Under the pieces are notes generated by a model. The model had not been told where the DNA came from, made no database searches, and worked only from the letters and a program-made list of their open reading frames with translations. Source: Endocalyx cinctus (taxonomy: Eukaryota > Ascomycota > Sordariomycetes > Amphisphaeriales > Apiosporaceae). From it: a DNA stretch of 64,000 nucleotides. Each line of letters begins with the position of its first letter. Position 1 is the stretch's first letter. Both the position numbers and the translations under genes were made by a program. Shown piece by piece: positions 1-10,643 of the stretch. The DNA lies in assembly GCA_001600455.1 (NCBI GenBank), contig BCKC01000002.1:2680171-2744170 (forward strand). The letters run 5' to 3'.

Positions 1-1924
1 TCACACACTCACACAATCCTCACCTTTCTCTTCTCTTCTCTTCTCTTCTCTTTCCTTTCCTCTACCCTTCATTTCCGTCTCTCCCTCTACTTTCACCTCT
101 TCCCACTTGTGTGTAGTAGTCACCTATCTTTGGTTGATTCTACTCCTACCCTCTATCGTAACCTTCTCCTCTCTCCAATTAATCGACCATTGATGTTTAA
201 CTTCCCGAGTAAATAAAAATTTCCAATACTTCAGACACTCGGCAATTATATATCCCCGTACGAAATTTACTTACTTACGTTGAAATAAACTCAACGTCTT
301 TACCATTTTTAACCTACACTACTTGAGAACTTAATAGCTTGATCATTTAACCCTGGTCATCCTTCCCTTACGTGGTAACCTTACTTTTAGAACCTTACCT
401 AAGTCAGTCAGCGTGGCCAAGACCCTCCTCTGAACCCTCTTTACTCCGTAGGCCGACAATAACGGTCCCTGTTTGCCTATCTGCAAGCTCAGAACCTTAA
501 CCCTCACGCCCACGCTCTATCCATTCAAAAGCCAAGACTCAACCTAGTCAAAAAGTAGTCAGCAATCGAGTTCAGACTCAAGAGAATCCAATTAAGGAAA
601 CTTGTTTATCCATCTTTATTTTATTTTCAATGAGATTTCGAGGATTATTTGATTTATTAACTGAAACGAAAGGTAGTGTGTATCGCACGGATCACACGAC
701 CCCGCAAATCTCAAATCTCGCATTAATTCGTGGTTAGAGAAAAAAAAAAAAGAACATCACTTTTTTATCATTGGAGTGGTTGTGAATATTCTCAAACACT
801 GCAAAACAAATACCTAAATTACAACCTTTTAAGCTATATCATCTTTCAAGCGTTTAAGTACCTCTATGGTATTTAATCAAAGGTTTTCTCTTTTCCCCTC
901 TCCCCCTCTCTCTTCTACTATACTAAGGTACGTTGTTTTACTATTTCAAGTGCTGTACTGTATTGTACCACACCACCACGTTTATCATTGCAGAATAGTT
1001 CCTCTGTACAAAGTGGCAAGCATAGGTAGTGCCCCGCCGCCTACTTACCTACAGTAGTATGTGCAGTACGGAGTACCTAGTACTCTGTACGCTATATATT
1101 GACTGACCCTCATTACCCAGATGCCCAGATACCCTGATCCCCATCATCATTCACACCTACCTAGGTACATACATACATATCCTTACCCTTAAAGTCGATA
1201 GTTGATCCATTTTCCAAGTGTGACCAATACATTCATCTATCCATTCACTGATCCATGTCCGTGCTTTTCTTTCCCAAGAAACTTTTTGCTCTCCCACCGT
1301 TCTATTTTCTTGTTGATGTTTCTATTTTTTTCACAACCACATGCTGCTATCTTGCAGATGCAACGCATACACTCCACCAGATAATATCGCTTTTTTTTTT
1401 TTGCGAGTTGCATTCCATTTGAACTGAATATTTTCGGCTTTGGATTTGCTTCCTTCTCTTGTTCGCGTCTCCTTTCCTTAATAACCTTACTTCATCTCAC
1501 ATAAATGCCACCCTCGACATTCCCCGCAACCACTACCGCAGCTTATCAGAGCTAACGCATCCCACCAGTAATAGTAGGACCACCACATTGGAAGCTCTTG
1601 TCTCCATACCTGCTACATCATAGCCGATCTTCCACCATTACGCTATCACAATTTACCACATTTTACCACCGATACAATAACAATAACAAGAACCAACCAT
1701 CATAACAACTCTTTCAAATTAGGATCGCCATCATAACCCTCTAAAAACAGTCGATCCGCACATGGTAAAGAAGTATAATCGGTTTCGGCGATTAAACTCA
1801 ATCATCAATACGTACTGTACACACGCAAATACCAAGACGCAACAGGAATCAATCTCGACCTCATTCGCTGAATCTGAAACGATCTCGGTGTATATTCGTA
1901 AAATACACTCGCCGGCCATTCAAT
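1..1924. promoter_or_regulatory. Upstream region and probable long 5' leader of the KH-protein gene
   Basis: No gene is supported here. The first 60 bases hold a pyrimidine tract built on a TCTCT-type five-base unit (about 25-60). From about 1440 the sequence turns pyrimidine-rich and then CAA/ACC-rich (1600-1740), the usual look of a fungal core promoter followed by a 5' UTR. An ATG at 1762 opens a 66-codon reading frame that ends at 1962, after the main start at 1925 and in another frame. The start of the transcript cannot be read from the sequence. Confidence 0.5.
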
Positions 1925-3265
1925 ATGTCGGTTTCTCAAGATTCTATTCCCCAGAATGGTAATGAAATGGTATCGACTATGGATCAACTGAAGCTCGATG
2001 ATAATGAACCCCGCTTAGGGCCTGACGGCGAACCCGCCCCAAAGACTGATGATGAGTACGCTGTCGCTCAATTGACTCTTCGCGCAATTGTATCGTCTAA
2101 AGAAGCCGGTGTAATCATTGGCAAAGGCGGCAAGAACGTTGCAGATCTACGAGATGCGACTGGGGTCAAAGCCGGAGTTAGCAAAGTCGTCCAGGGTGTT
2201 CATGATCGTGTCTTAACAATCACCGGCGGTTGCGACGCCATATCAAGAGCTTATGCCATTGTCGCTCGTGCGCTTCTGGAAGGCGCACCCGCCGTTGGCA
2301 TGGGAGGTGTCATCCAGTCTAACGGGACACATTGTGAGCCTCACTTAAGCTACCTGCTGAACTTTTATTCACGTCACGCTAACTTTTCCCTTTCCATTCC
2401 AGCCGTCAAACTTCTCATCTCTCATAATCAAATGGGCACTATCATTGGTAGACAGGGTTTGAAGATCAAGCATATACAAGATGTTTCAGGTGTTCGTATG
2501 GTCGCGCAGAAGGAAATGCTCCCCCAATCAACCGAGCGAGTTGTTGAACTCCAGGGCACCCCGGATGGCATCCAGCGCGCGATATGGGAAATTTGTAAAT
2601 GCCTCGTTGATGACTGGCAGCGCGGCACCGGGACGGTGCTTTACAACCCCGTTGTCCGTACTCAACCTGGGGGTGCGGGGTCTTCGACCGGTGGAGGTAC
2701 TGCAACTTCTAGCGGGGTAGGTTACCCAAGCAGCAGAGGCGAATACAGCAGTCCTCGTGTGATGCGAACCGGTAATGGCGCCGATTTTAGCAATGGGAGT
2801 GCGCGCCCCTACACTCGCCGCTCTGATTCCGATGCAGCTCTTCGTGGCCCTCCTACGCACGATGAGAACGGTGAAGAGATTCAAACACAAAACATTAGCA
2901 TTCCGGCGGACATGGTTGGCTGCATCATTGGACGTGCCGGGAGCAAAATTAGCGAGATTCGAAAAACTTCTGGCGCACGCATATCGATTGCCAAGGTAAG
3001 TAACTATTTCTACGAAACGGGAAGGTCCTGCGACAAATATGCGTCGTAGTGCATCCCAGTTTTCCCACCCCCTCTCTGCGGTAGACTTAAGAATAATGTG
3101 AACTAATTATAATTCTGTACTCTGTAGGCACCACATGATGACACGGGTGAAAGAATGTTCACAATTATGGGCACTGCGAAGGCAAACGAGACGGCGCTTT
3201 TCCTGTTATACGAGAACCTCGAAGCCGAGAAGATGCGTCGCAGCCAGGCGCAATCTCCGGAGTAA
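1925..3265 (+). CDS. Triple-KH-domain RNA-binding protein (Rnc1/PBP2-like)
   Basis: Three exons: 1925-2333, 2403-2995 and 3128-3265; introns 2334-2402 and 2996-3127 are GT-AG, and joining them gives 379 residues. Three KH domains are visible by their GxxG loops: KH1 about residues 49-115 (GKGG 66-69), KH2 about 138-205 (GRQG 152-155) and KH3 about 300-367 (GRAG 313-316). A Gly/Ser/Thr-rich linker separates KH2 and KH3. KH domains bind single-stranded RNA, so a role in mRNA stability or translation in the cytoplasm is expected. Size and domain order match fission-yeast Rnc1 (three KH, about 400 residues) and yeast PBP2; which of these is the true orthologue is not settled here. The second intron interrupts KH3, which is completed by the 46-codon last exon. 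Intron 1 is 69 bases long with no in-frame stop, so retention would insert 23 residues between KH1 and KH2. Confidence 0.93.
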
Positions 3266-4948
3266 CTTGATCACCTATGAATTGGAATTGTGTGATCGCT
3301 TCAAAGAAGTTAGGAATTCATTTATCCATCTGTCTGGGGCATTTCTATTGTTGGGTCTGATTTGGCGACATACACCCTTGCGTTTTGAGGGCGAGCATTT
3401 TCAGATCTGACTTGCCGCGAGGCTCACTTTCCTTTTATTGGGAAGGTATCTACGAAACGACATGATGACAACAACATCTCCACTTCCAAAGGCGTAAACC
3501 ATATTTGTTTTTTCTTCTTCTTTTCCTCTTGTTGACTTTTCTTTTCCTTTAATCTTCCTCCTCCAATGGAATACGCACGAACATATTAACGGACACACCG
3601 GTCCACATCCTCATGAAATAGCCATCACTAACAAATGCGGACCGACACACTCGTCATCATTTATGTCGACATCGTAACAATCCTTGTACCAGAATCCTTT
3701 TTGTTTTATTCTCGGTGGGAGGCGCAAGGAAGGAAACTCGAGAGGCGTAACGTGCAGTCCAACGGAGCTTCTCTGCAGATTTCTGAAACTTTTCGCGGGA
3801 TATCGCCCAACATCGGAGTGTTCTCGCGTTATTGCACACACTTCGATGGCAGATGTCCTATCACTTTTCTTTCAGCTACATGTCCGAACTCATTAATTCG
3901 TCACACGCTTCCTTACTTAACTCCTCGCCCACTCGCCGATGTTGTCGGGAACCCTCGTCACTCTCCCTTCACTGATGACGGGGTACTTCATGTGCATGGA
4001 CTTAGGGGCGGGATGATATGCCGATGATAAGCCGATGTTGGTCGCATTGATATGACGTCTTGTCTTCTGACGGCTTGTTTAATCAGCACGAATCAAGGTC
4101 CTACGCTCCAGACATATAACAAGATCCTCAACAGACTCGGGCATTATGCACACAGACTTTCACTCAAGCCCTACCACCTCATTCCCGAAAAACCGACCTA
4201 CATGTCATATGGCCATATCTTAGGCCAACCAACCTCTAGTCATTATAATAGAGGCTTCTATCGATTCTAATAAAAATATTTTCTTCCAGTGATTCACAAG
4301 TGTTATTATAATAATTATCGTTTCCGATGTGTATTATTTATTATCTGTGAAATGCTAACATGAAGATTTTATGCCTAGGCATGAAATCTCTATCCCTATA
4401 TACTATCCCGATACTCTAATAAGCCAAAAAAAAAAAGAGAGAGACAATAAGTTGTTCTGAGGCAACAGGCGATGCGGTATCGGATAGCAGTAGAGGAAAT
4501 ACTTGGTGTTGTAGCCGTCAGGGCATTCGGGCATTGTGGTCCCTTAAAAAAGGCCCTATTTTTAAAGTACCGGAGCTATCCTTACCGCCTAACTTAATAG
4601 GAAGGGCTGTTCCAAAGCTCCAAATTTAGCCGACGTGTCCCACTCTTCTGATGATTCTGCCGTTACTATGTAAAAGTTAAGTTGCCAATCTGTCATCATC
4701 AAAGACTCGGACGCGCATTTATCAAAGTTGCTGAAAATGTATTACTTTGGTGTAGTGTACCAGTTTTCATTTCCGTGATTTGTTATGTTCCTATTTGTTA
4801 TGCGCGTGAAATCTTTCTAATCTCATTCATTTTTTTGAGAGATTTAACTATCGTCAGTCGGTTCAATAACATCTGTATTTTATTTCTTTCACTACTACTT
4901 ACATTCAGACTTTCTCTCTATTTTCGCACATTATCAATCATTAAAATC
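3266..4948. other. Intergenic: KH gene 3' end and HUT1 promoter
   Basis: About 1.7 kb between two genes read in the same direction. It holds the KH gene 3' UTR and the HUT1 upstream region. The 130-codon open frame at 3635-4027 has no recognisable domain and a composition like random translation. The 5' leader of HUT1 is T-rich just ahead of the start at 4949. Nothing else is supported. Confidence 0.5.
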
Positions 4949-6352
4949 ATGGCGCGTACGAAGCAGGCAAAGCCAGTTGAGCGCACACCCTCCTCCGAAT
5001 ACTTTCAGAATCAGTCTTCGACCCCTATAACTAAAAAGACAGCAAACGGAATGACGCAGTCGATGGACGGTAATAAAGCTGCTGGTGTTGTGCCAGAGCC
5101 AGACGCGAAACCAGAAGCTGGCTTCTTACAATTGGTCATTGCTGTTGCTGGTATTTACGGATCTTTGTATGTATTCAGCTCTTCTGAACCATGATACTGT
5201 AGCTGGACTGACTGGTAGGCAACTTGCCTTTACTCAAATAGCCTGACCTGGGGCTACCTACAAGAGAAGCTCACGACGACACCTCACGTTACCAGCGACG
5301 GCGAAACCGAGGTATTCAAGTATCCCGTATTCCTCAACACGATCCAATCCTTGTTCGCGGCCACGACGGGGGCCATATACCTGTACTTTAGCACACCAAA
5401 GGGCAAGCCGGTACCTCCCGTGATCCCGTCGCGTCGCATACTAGGTCCCTTGCTCCTCGTCGCGCTCACGAGTTCCCTCGCCTCCCCTTTCGGCTACGCC
5501 AGCCTCGGCCACATCGACTACATCACCTTCCTCCTAGCCAAGAGCTGCAAGCTTCTGCCGGTCATGTTCCTGCACATCACGATATTCCGGAAGCGGTACC
5601 CGCTGTACAAGTACCTGGTGGTGGCGTGCGTGACGGCCGGCGTCGCCGTCTTCACCCTGCACTCGGGCAAAGCCAAGAGCCGGAGCTCGGCCCCGGGCGG
5701 GAACAGCGTCTGGGGTCTGCTCCTTTTGGGTATCAACCTGCTCTTCGACGGGCTCACCAACTCGACCCAGGATTACGTCTTCGGCTCTTTCCAGCCCTAC
5801 ACGGGACCCCAGATGATGTGCGCCAACAACCTCATGAGCACGGCCGTCACCGGCTTGTACCTCTACCTGAGCCCCTGGCTCGTCCACACCGGCATCGGCG
5901 AGTGGGTCGGCATGGACGTCGCGGGCAGCGCCGGAGAGCTTACCGAGGCCCTCGCCTTCATGGCGAGGAACCCCGCCGTCTGGACCGACGTCTTGGGATT
6001 CGCCGCTTGCGGCGCGGTCGGACAGGTCTTCATCTGTAAGCACTCCAATACCTTCTCTTCCTGTCTCTATCTCCGCTCTAGAAATAAAAAGCTAACAAAG
6101 ACTTTCTTTTCTAAAACAGTCTACACTCTCGCTACCTTCTCCTCCGTCCTTCTCGTCACCGTAACCGTGACCCGGAAGATGTTCACCATGATCCTCTCGG
6201 TCGTCGCCTTCGGACACCGGCTCACCCACATGCAGATGCTCGGCGTCGGCTTGGTCTTCGGCGGTATCGGTGTCGAGGCCGCCATAGCGAGGAGGGAAAA
6301 AATGGCCAAGGAAGAGGCGAAGAAGGCTGCTAAGGCGGCTAAAGCTCAGTGA
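4949..6352 (+). CDS. HUT1: UDP-galactose transporter homologue HUT1 (SLC35B1 family)
   Basis: Three exons, 4949-5166, 5242-6035 and 6120-6352, joined across GT-AG introns of 75 and 84 bases, give 414 residues, normal for fungal HUT1. The start is the ATG at 4949; the frame is open upstream to 4682 but has no better support. A hydrophilic N-terminus of about 60 residues leads into roughly ten hydrophobic segments of the drug/metabolite-transporter fold. Typical family blocks are visible: TWGYLQEKL near the first helix, the NTIQSLFAA stretch, LAKSCKLLPVM, and the C-terminal VTVTRKMFTMILSVV followed by FGHRLT. The family sits in the ER membrane and exchanges nucleotide sugars (or ATP/ADP in the animal SLC35B1) for luminal glycosylation and folding. 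The tail is Lys/Ala-rich but not a canonical KKxx retrieval signal. Intron 2 is a multiple of three with no stop. Exon 2 is very GC-rich at third positions, unlike exon 1. Confidence 0.95.
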
Positions 6353-8264
6353 TTTTTGTTTTTTCTCTTAATCTTATCTTCCCTTGTTTTTTTTTTCTTG
6401 CTATTATTTCTTGATATCAATAATTTTTGTCGCCCCTTTCGTAACGTTGAAAGACTAGAATGTCTTTCATATGTGATGTGTACAACATATGATTTCCTCC
6501 CCTTTCTAAAGGGACACAGGGGAATGTATTGAAAGGGGAAGAAGAGATGGAGAAAGTGGGATAAGTATAGATAGACATAGGTTCTACAACATAGAGATTT
6601 TTTGAAGACAAAAAAAAAGTATTAAGTCGCAAAACAGTGTAATGCTCTATCTATCCTAAACGCGGTCCTCTCCATTTACAAGCCACGACGAGATCAAGCT
6701 GGTATTATTGTCAGAAATCAATACGGCAGCGTTGACTAATTCAACATCAACTGCGGACATCTCCACGGATGAAAATAGAAAAGCAATCACGTAGCTAGCC
6801 CATTTGTTGTAGCTGAAGACCATAAAGCCTCATTTTCTACAGATCAATCACCCAGGTTGGGTCCATCCTTCGTAGCTATCCCATCCACTCGTCCAGGAAG
6901 TTGTCAACGTCTTTTTTGATTCTCCATCCAGCACAATACATAACCAAAGACATTCTTCCAAGGCCCGCATACACACATATACACATGACAAAGTAAACAC
7001 GTCGGATATATTTAATTTCTTCTTTTATTTCCTTATTTACCTATATACAAAAAAATACCGTGATCGTCTGTTTTCGAAGAGAAGGGTTTTCCCTCTTCCC
7101 TTCGAAAAAGCCACCATCTCCTTTTTTTTCCCCNCCCAAATATTAGGGGGGGGGGGGGAGTTGAAGGTTCCTTTACCCGTTCCATATGTTCCAATCCAAT
7201 CCCAATTCCTTTCAATATCTACCAGGAGGGAGTAAAGATTCCACTCCTATACGCTGGTAGTATGACTAACAAAAAAAAAAAGTTCCCGGACAAAATAAAA
7301 AAATTTGAATCTCCAACTCCTTGTTATAACGCCTTCACTCTGGTCTCTATGACTCGCGACTCGACTTTTCATGCCGACACCACCGACGATTAATTATTTT
7401 AATCATGTTGTCGACTGGTTTGATATTGGGTAGTGATCCCCCGGGAAAACAAGGGAAAACTGCACCGCATCAGATGCTTTGTAAAAGAGAGGGAGCTGAG
7501 GCTCAAAGGGCGGTTAGGTTTCCTAGGGGAAACAGCCACTTCGAGGTTGGTACGCGATGTTTCGATGTTGGATTGGCCAATATCTTGCATCTCGTTTTAA
7601 CCATTGTCGAGATTCGAATGTCTCAGGCCCAGCTAACATTTACTTTGCGTTATTAAAAAACGTAAGTGGTCGTTGATCATACCTCCTCCTTTTTCTTGTG
7701 TATTCATACATCCTCCTTCAAACCACATCCATTCAAGAATTATACATTGAGCAAATAAAAGGAGATCAGACAAAGTAAAATCACTAGCTTTTCCAGAAAC
7801 CATCTGGATTTGACTGCCGCGGGTTGCGCCGTTCCGGGTATATATCCGGTTTCGCTGTTCCATTGCATGGCTATGTTTGTAGCGGGAAAGGAAACAAGAC
7901 AAAAAAAACAAATTTAGAAAACTCTGGGATATCAGAGAACGATAGTATGTCGATGTGAACAAAAGAAAAGCTCGGTTTTATCATCCGCTTATAGAGCGGT
8001 GAGAATGAGAATTGGTATGTATCGCGTTCGGCAGCTGCCATAGCTAGTCTCATTTCCAGTAGCCTGTATTAAATATAGTAGTTGTAGTAGACATGCTGGC
8101 CAATATCAACTGCGATCCTGAACGGTCGATGCGCATTGCATAGAGCATCTCCAATATAAGAGCCTTATGGCTGATGTACGATGGAGCATGGGTTGTGGGA
8201 AGGCATTTACTGGCAAAGTCGATAAATGGTATAGCTATGAAGCGGTATCCGTTTAGTTCACGGG
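6353..8264. other. Intergenic, AT-rich, with an ambiguous base beside a G-run
   Basis: Between the HUT1 stop and the phosphatase stop, so both genes' 3' UTRs lie here. Base 7134 is N, inside a C-rich stretch 12 bases before a run of 13 G (7146-7158), which suggests unresolved homopolymer sequence. Short A-runs occur at 7271-7281 and 7297-7303. The 83-codon frame at 7405-7656 has no family resemblance. No RNA gene was recognised. Confidence 0.5.
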
Positions 8265-10643
8265 TTATAATACGTCATCAATAGATCGAGTAATAGGCGT
8301 TTCTCCTTTAGTTGGGGGGCTCCTGGGATCTGCCATTTGTGTAGGGCGTCCGAAGGGGTAAAAAGGATCTCGCGGAAACATTGTTTGACGAGGTGAGAAT
8401 AGTCCTTCGGTGGGTGTAGGGGGTACTTCGACGAATTTCATTCCCGCCAGTTCAGAGAACGAATCATGAAGCGGGTTGTTAGTCATTGTTTCTGCTCTAG
8501 GTGACATTAGAGTGTCATCCTCTGGTAAGGCAGAAGCTATTGTAATTTCATTAAACCCCGAAGAGTTGAAGTGATCATCATTAAATGATATGGGTTCTGG
8601 CGGAGCATTAAGACTGGAAAATCCGCCGAAGCTGTCGGATCCCCCAAACCCACGAGGAGGACCAAATCCTGGAGTTGGGGGAGGCTGAAAGAACGTTGAT
8701 GAAGATGGAGGAAACAGAGACTGCTGCTTTTGTTTCGGTTCTCGTTCAAACCCGAAGAATTTAGGTTCGTTCGGCGACTTGTCCGATTCATTTTCCTTCA
8801 TTTCAGACCAAGTGAAACTCGACGGTGCGGACGAGGGACCAGGTGATATCGCCTCCAGGTTGGGGGTAGATTTGCCCCTAGAATGTTGTGATCGGCCTCG
8901 GTCAGGACTCCTGCTCTCGGTTGCACTTGCGCATTCTTCGGGAAGAGGCGCAGTAAGGGGTTCTTTTGGTTTGATATCGATCGCATCAGCAGAGAGCGTG
9001 AGTCGGTGTTTCGTTGGACTTCGTCCGCTTCTAGGTCCAACAGCAGATCGAGGTGGTAACCGCTTCTTAGCTACCTCCTTCTGAAAATCTTGTAAACAGT
9101 ACATTAATCGCATGTTCGGGCTAATCCACCTGCTCTTCGACTGTGCAGAGTAATACGCGTCGTTGACACTCATGCCGGGATTTTGATAAAGTCCGTACGC
9201 GATGATCAGACTCGCGGAGCGACTAGCACCTTGTTGGCAGTGCACTAGTACCTTCTTGCCATCTTTTGTGCGCTTTTCGATCGTTTCGCAAAGCATCATT
9301 AGATCAGACGCGATGTCGGTATTATGATCCCAACGCATGTGAATATATTCTGGTTCATTCCAAGGTTGTGCCTTTGGAGTAGTCGGGGTTTCTACAGTCG
9401 TATCGTCCCTTGATGGGAATTCGAAAGCAGTTGCAAAGCTATCGTTTGTCATAGCAGTATCCGGAATTGGTGACTCGACCGATATCGCCGGTGCAGGGTG
9501 CTTCTGTTCACCCTTCGCCACCGACGCCTCAAAAGGATTCTTCACCTCACGGGCTACGTTAATCACCACGTCGAATTTTGACGCCTCTTCAGCTGTGGGC
9601 TCTAAGTATAGATAAACATTATCGTCGTAGATTTTGATAGGTCCGTCAGGATAGCCAGGAGACTTCTGGTCTTCGTTGTTCTCAGATTCGTCATGGAATG
9701 GCTCGAAATCCATGGCAGCCCGGTTGGCAAGCTGGGTCCTGATTGGCGAATCCTCTTCCAAGATGGGCGTGCTATATTCCGTACCACGGCTTTCTGGTTT
9801 TGTTGGTCGTAAGAATTCAGACAGACCCGAAGATCCACGTTCAAAAACGGTAGGAAAGGTCATGCCACCTGAAGGGCCGAATGTCGCAGATTTTATAGTT
9901 GACAGCATATGAGGAGAAGATGTAGAATGCTTCAATGATCTTCGTTGTACTAGAGGCGCTATAGACGGTGAGCTGGGTACTTCTAGTCCCGCCGGGCGCA
10001 GGTTCAGTCCGGTGGAATCGGTTTTCAGGCTCAACTGGCTTGGCTTTCGTTTCATTGCTGGAATTTTTGGCTTGATGAAACAAGGGGAGGAGGGTTCGGA
10101 TACCAGAGTCGACGACAAGGAAGTGGCGAACGGGGGTTGAATCGATAGCCCCTTCATATTCTTTGGTCTCCTAGGAGAAGGAGACGTCATTGGGCGCTCC
10201 AGGGTAGTCGGAGGGCTGTTTACAATTTGTAGGTTGTTCATGGTTGATGGTAGTTCGCCGAAAGTGTTCGAAGGGAACGAGTGAAGTGGTATTAGATTAA
10301 TGGGCGAATCTGGAGAAGACGAAGGGGATGGATCTGACAAGGACGAGGTATCCGTAGTCAGGGTCGTAGTAGGTGAGGAATCAGCCGACTCTGAATTCTG
10401 TGTCGAGGTGCTATCATGGTGTCGGTGTGTGGGATCCGTTGGCAAAGGTTGTAAGTGTTGAGGTTGTGACATTCCATTAGAAAGCTGCCCAGGGGCGCAA
10501 GGCGAATCCAACTCCATAAACTTAGAATCAACCATGGTGACCAAGCCTCTATCATCTATGTTTTCTGCTACTTCGGGATCGAAGACTGACATGAATGAGG
10601 GTATTTGGTCCTCATAAATTCGGCGAGCGGCGGCGGAAGGCAT
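8265..10643 (-). CDS. MSG5: Dual-specificity MAP-kinase phosphatase, Msg5/Pmp1 family
   Basis: A single exon of 792 codons. The catalytic dual-specificity phosphatase domain covers about residues 335-515. Its P-loop is HCQQGASRS with nucleophile Cys469 and phosphate-binding Arg475; Asp439 in the RWDHNTD block is the likely general acid. The block around DDNVYLYLEPTAEE, followed by FDVVINVAREV, is characteristic of fungal Msg5/Pmp1 proteins, which dephosphorylate the Thr and Tyr of activated cell-integrity and mating MAP kinases. The long N-terminal half is Ser/Thr/Pro-rich and presumably disordered. It contains KRKPSQLSL (residues 198-206), which fits a MAPK docking site: a basic cluster followed by hydrophobic-x-hydrophobic. 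The C-terminal 270 residues are again low complexity, with many Ser-Pro sites. The start is the first ATG of the frame. Regulation by MAPK phosphorylation is an inference from the docking-like site and Ser-Pro richness. Confidence 0.93.
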   Translation of the reverse strand: MPSAAARRIYEDQIPSFMSVFDPEVAENIDDRGLVTMVDSKFMELDSPCAPGQLSNGMSQPQHLQPLPTDPTHRHHDSTSTQNSESADSSPTTTLTTDTSSLSDPSPSSSPDSPINLIPLHSFPSNTFGELPSTMNNLQIVNSPPTTLERPMTSPSPRRPKNMKGLSIQPPFATSLSSTLVSEPSSPCFIKPKIPAMKRKPSQLSLKTDSTGLNLRPAGLEVPSSPSIAPLVQRRSLKHSTSSPHMLSTIKSATFGPSGGMTFPTVFERGSSGLSEFLRPTKPESRGTEYSTPILEEDSPIRTQLANRAAMDFEPFHDESENNEDQKSPGYPDGPIKIYDDNVYLYLEPTAEEASKFDVVINVAREVKNPFEASVAKGEQKHPAPAISVESPIPDTAMTNDSFATAFEFPSRDDTTVETPTTPKAQPWNEPEYIHMRWDHNTDIASDLMMLCETIEKRTKDGKKVLVHCQQGASRSASLIIAYGLYQNPGMSVNDAYYSAQSKSRWISPNMRLMYCLQDFQKEVAKKRLPPRSAVGPRSGRSPTKHRLTLSADAIDIKPKEPLTAPLPEECASATESRSPDRGRSQHSRGKSTPNLEAISPGPSSAPSSFTWSEMKENESDKSPNEPKFFGFEREPKQKQQSLFPPSSSTFFQPPPTPGFGPPRGFGGSDSFGGFSSLNAPPEPISFNDDHFNSSGFNEITIASALPEDDTLMSPRAETMTNNPLHDSFSELAGMKFVEVPPTPTEGLFSPRQTMFPRDPFYPFGRPTQMADPRSPPTKGETPITRSIDDVL

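Noticed and set aside
866..1384. Short frames in the window's first 1.4 kb
   Set aside because: Ser/Phe/Leu/Pro-rich translations of pyrimidine tracts, as seen in any fungal promoter.
3635..4027. 130-codon plus-strand frame downstream of the KH gene
   Set aside because: No domain, no coding-like composition, and it lies where a 3' UTR and promoter are expected.
5534..6043. 169-codon frame antisense to HUT1
   Set aside because: Overlaps the well-supported HUT1 exon 2; open only because that exon is GC-rich.
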